Positions 62,903-64,000 of a stretch of DNA of 64,000 nt are shown one piece after another. The notes beneath the pieces are model-generated. The model was not told the DNA's origin and ran no database searches. It saw only the letters and a program-made list of their open reading frames with translations. The DNA is taken from assembly GCA_027061805.1 (NCBI GenBank), contig JAMOWA010000068.1, forward strand, positions 62,001 to 126,000, given 5' to 3'. The first letter of the stretch is position 1. Every line of letters starts with the position of its first letter. This stretch comes from Thermoanaerobaculia bacterium (GTDB taxonomy: Bacteria > Acidobacteriota > Thermoanaerobaculia > Thermoanaerobaculales > Sulfomarinibacteraceae). The translations under genes and the position numbers were made by a program.

Positions 62903-64000
62903 CCTTCAGACCGTCCAGAAGCTCCCGGACATGGTCGGGGTCCTCGCACCCCACGTCCAGGGCCCGCTCCAGGTAGCGTCTCGCGCCCTCCGTGTCGCCC
63001 CGGGCGGCCAGCACCTCGCCCAGGTGGGCCAGCACGGTGCCGCCGGTCTCCCCCGCCTGGAGCGCCCGGCGGAGCCAGTGCTCCGCCTCGTCCAGGCGCC
63101 CCATGCGGTAGTGGACCCAACCCAGGCTGTCCAGGAACGCACCCGAGTGGGGGCGCAGCTCCACGGCCCGGCCGATGAGCCGCAGGGCCTCCTCCAGGTT
63201 CGTCCCGGCATCCGCCCACATGTAGCCCAGGTAGTTGGCCGCATCGGCGTTGTCCGGGTCGACCCGGAGCAGGTGCTGGAAGGTCTCGACGCTCTCGTCG
63301 TCCCGTCCCAGCCGCTCCAGGGCCGCGGCCCGGGCGAACAGCAGACCGGGATCCTCCGGAAAGCGCTCGAGCGCCTCCCCGGTGGCCCGCACCACATCGT
63401 TCCACCGCTCGACGGTCTGCAGGACGTTCACCGCGAGCCGGACGGTCTCGAGGTCCGGCGACTCCAGCAGCGGCTTCAGGAGGGCCACGGCCCGGTCCTC
63501 CCCCCGCCGCAGCCGGAACTCCGCCTCGAAGGCGCGGGCGTCGTCCCGCGCCCTGCCCTCCAGGGATGGCTGGAGCCGGAGCATGGCCCCGACACCCTCC
63601 TCCCACTCCCCGGTCCTGCGGTAGGTCTCGGCGAGGATCCGGACGAGCTCCGATCCACCCTTCTGCGGTTCCGGGACCTCCTCCACCCAGTGCCGGGCGG
63701 CCCGTGGCCTTCCGGCCAGCAACTCCACCCGGGCCGCCGTCAGGGCACACCGCACCGCGTCCGCCGAACCCGGTTGCCGGCGGAGCTCCTTCCACACGTC
63801 GTCGATGGTCTCCCTGGCCTCATCGAAGCGCCCCGCCCGGGCCTGCACCCAGGCCAGGCTCAGGGCCACCACCGGGTCCCTGCGGTTCCTTCTCAGGAGG
63901 TCCTTCAGCCGTGCGGCCGCCTCGTCGTACCGGCCCATGGAGACCAGGACCATGGCCTCCATCCGGCGGGCCCGGGGGGATTCCGCGTCCACCGCGAGGG
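62892..64000 (-). CDS. Tetratricopeptide-repeat protein, cut by window edge
   Basis: A frame of at least 366 residues made of about nine TPR-type helical hairpins (for example LFARAAALERLGRDDESVETFQHLLRVDPDNADAANYLGYMW and HYRMGRLDEAEHWLRRALQ). A GTG at 63992 is in frame, but the frame stays open to the window end and the usual export signal is absent, so the protein probably starts beyond it. TPR proteins of this type with a following lipoprotein often work in envelope assembly. Confidence 0.85.
   Translation of the reverse strand, partial: LAVDAESPRARRMEAMVLVSMGRYDEAAARLKDLLRRNRRDPVVALSLAWVQARAGRFDEARETIDDVWKELRRQPGSADAVRCALTAARVELLAGRPRAARHWVEEVPEPQKGGSELVRILAETYRRTGEWEEGVGAMLRLQPSLEGRARDDARAFEAEFRLRRGEDRAVALLKPLLESPDLETVRLAVNVLQTVERWNDVVRATGEALERFPEDPGLLFARAAALERLGRDDESVETFQHLLRVDPDNADAANYLGYMWADAGTNLEEALRLIGRAVELRPHSGAFLDSLGWVHYRMGRLDEAEHWLRRALQAGETGGTVLAHLGEVLAARGDTEGARRYLERALDVGCEDPDHVRELLDGLKDAP

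Overview
The window is very GC-rich except for an AT-rich island at about 27.07-28.74 kb. It suggests a Gram-negative-like bacterium, perhaps an acidobacterial lineage, but no 16S gene is present and the taxon stays open. Supporting traits are ECF sigma/anti-sigma pairs, phasin and wax-ester synthase genes, a lipoprotein, a secreted gingipain-type peptidase, the run tilS-hpt-ftsH-folP-cdaA-ybbR-glmM, and a large Mrp/complex-I-like operon. Many start codons sit 5-7 nt after a TAnnnT -10 box, so leaderless mRNAs look common.

Layout. 0-13 kb: Crp/Fnr regulator, nadE, mutY, an amidohydrolase, an ECF sigma/anti-sigma/YbjQ operon, an SCP2 protein, a wax-ester synthase divergent from a phasin with three operator palindromes, and a second sigma/NrsF pair. 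13-22 kb: a hypothetical gene, then a RiPP-like cluster on the minus strand (PqqD, radical SAM/SPASM, 60-aa precursor, HprK-like kinase, S26-like peptidase, secreted C25 peptidase) with a divergent nucleotidyltransferase. 22-26 kb: nucleotidyltransferase toxin-like genes and secreted hypotheticals. 26-32 kb: a mobile/defence segment with a REP-associated transposase, an AT-rich TIR-like protein, a collapsed IS3 element, Vsr, a C5-methyltransferase and an EcoRV-family restriction enzyme. 32.5-44 kb: a 14-gene operon led by an ArsR regulator, with Mrp antiporter subunits, a fused double antiporter subunit, NuoH/B/C/D-like subunits, a ferredoxin-GltD fusion and a ferritin-like protein. 44-50 kb: OsmC, Dus, FmdB-like, HflX and an aminomutase-like pseudoenzyme. 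50.5-58 kb: a tRNA with CAT anticodon overlapping tilS, then hpt, ftsH, folP, cdaA, ybbR, glmM. 58-64 kb: alpha/beta hydrolase, a third sigma/anti-sigma unit, a lipoprotein and a TPR protein cut by the window end.

Spaces between operons hold several dispersed repeats: TTTCACG heptamer arrays with two companion modules, CTCCCCTG octamers, GTGTCC-type hexamers and TCATCCCGAGC elements. The best candidates for undescribed biology are the RiPP cluster, the Mrp/Mbx-like complex with its ferredoxin-GltD input module and altered cofactor ligands, the TIR-like protein with the mixed EcoRV/C5-methyltransferase/Vsr locus, and the repeat family.
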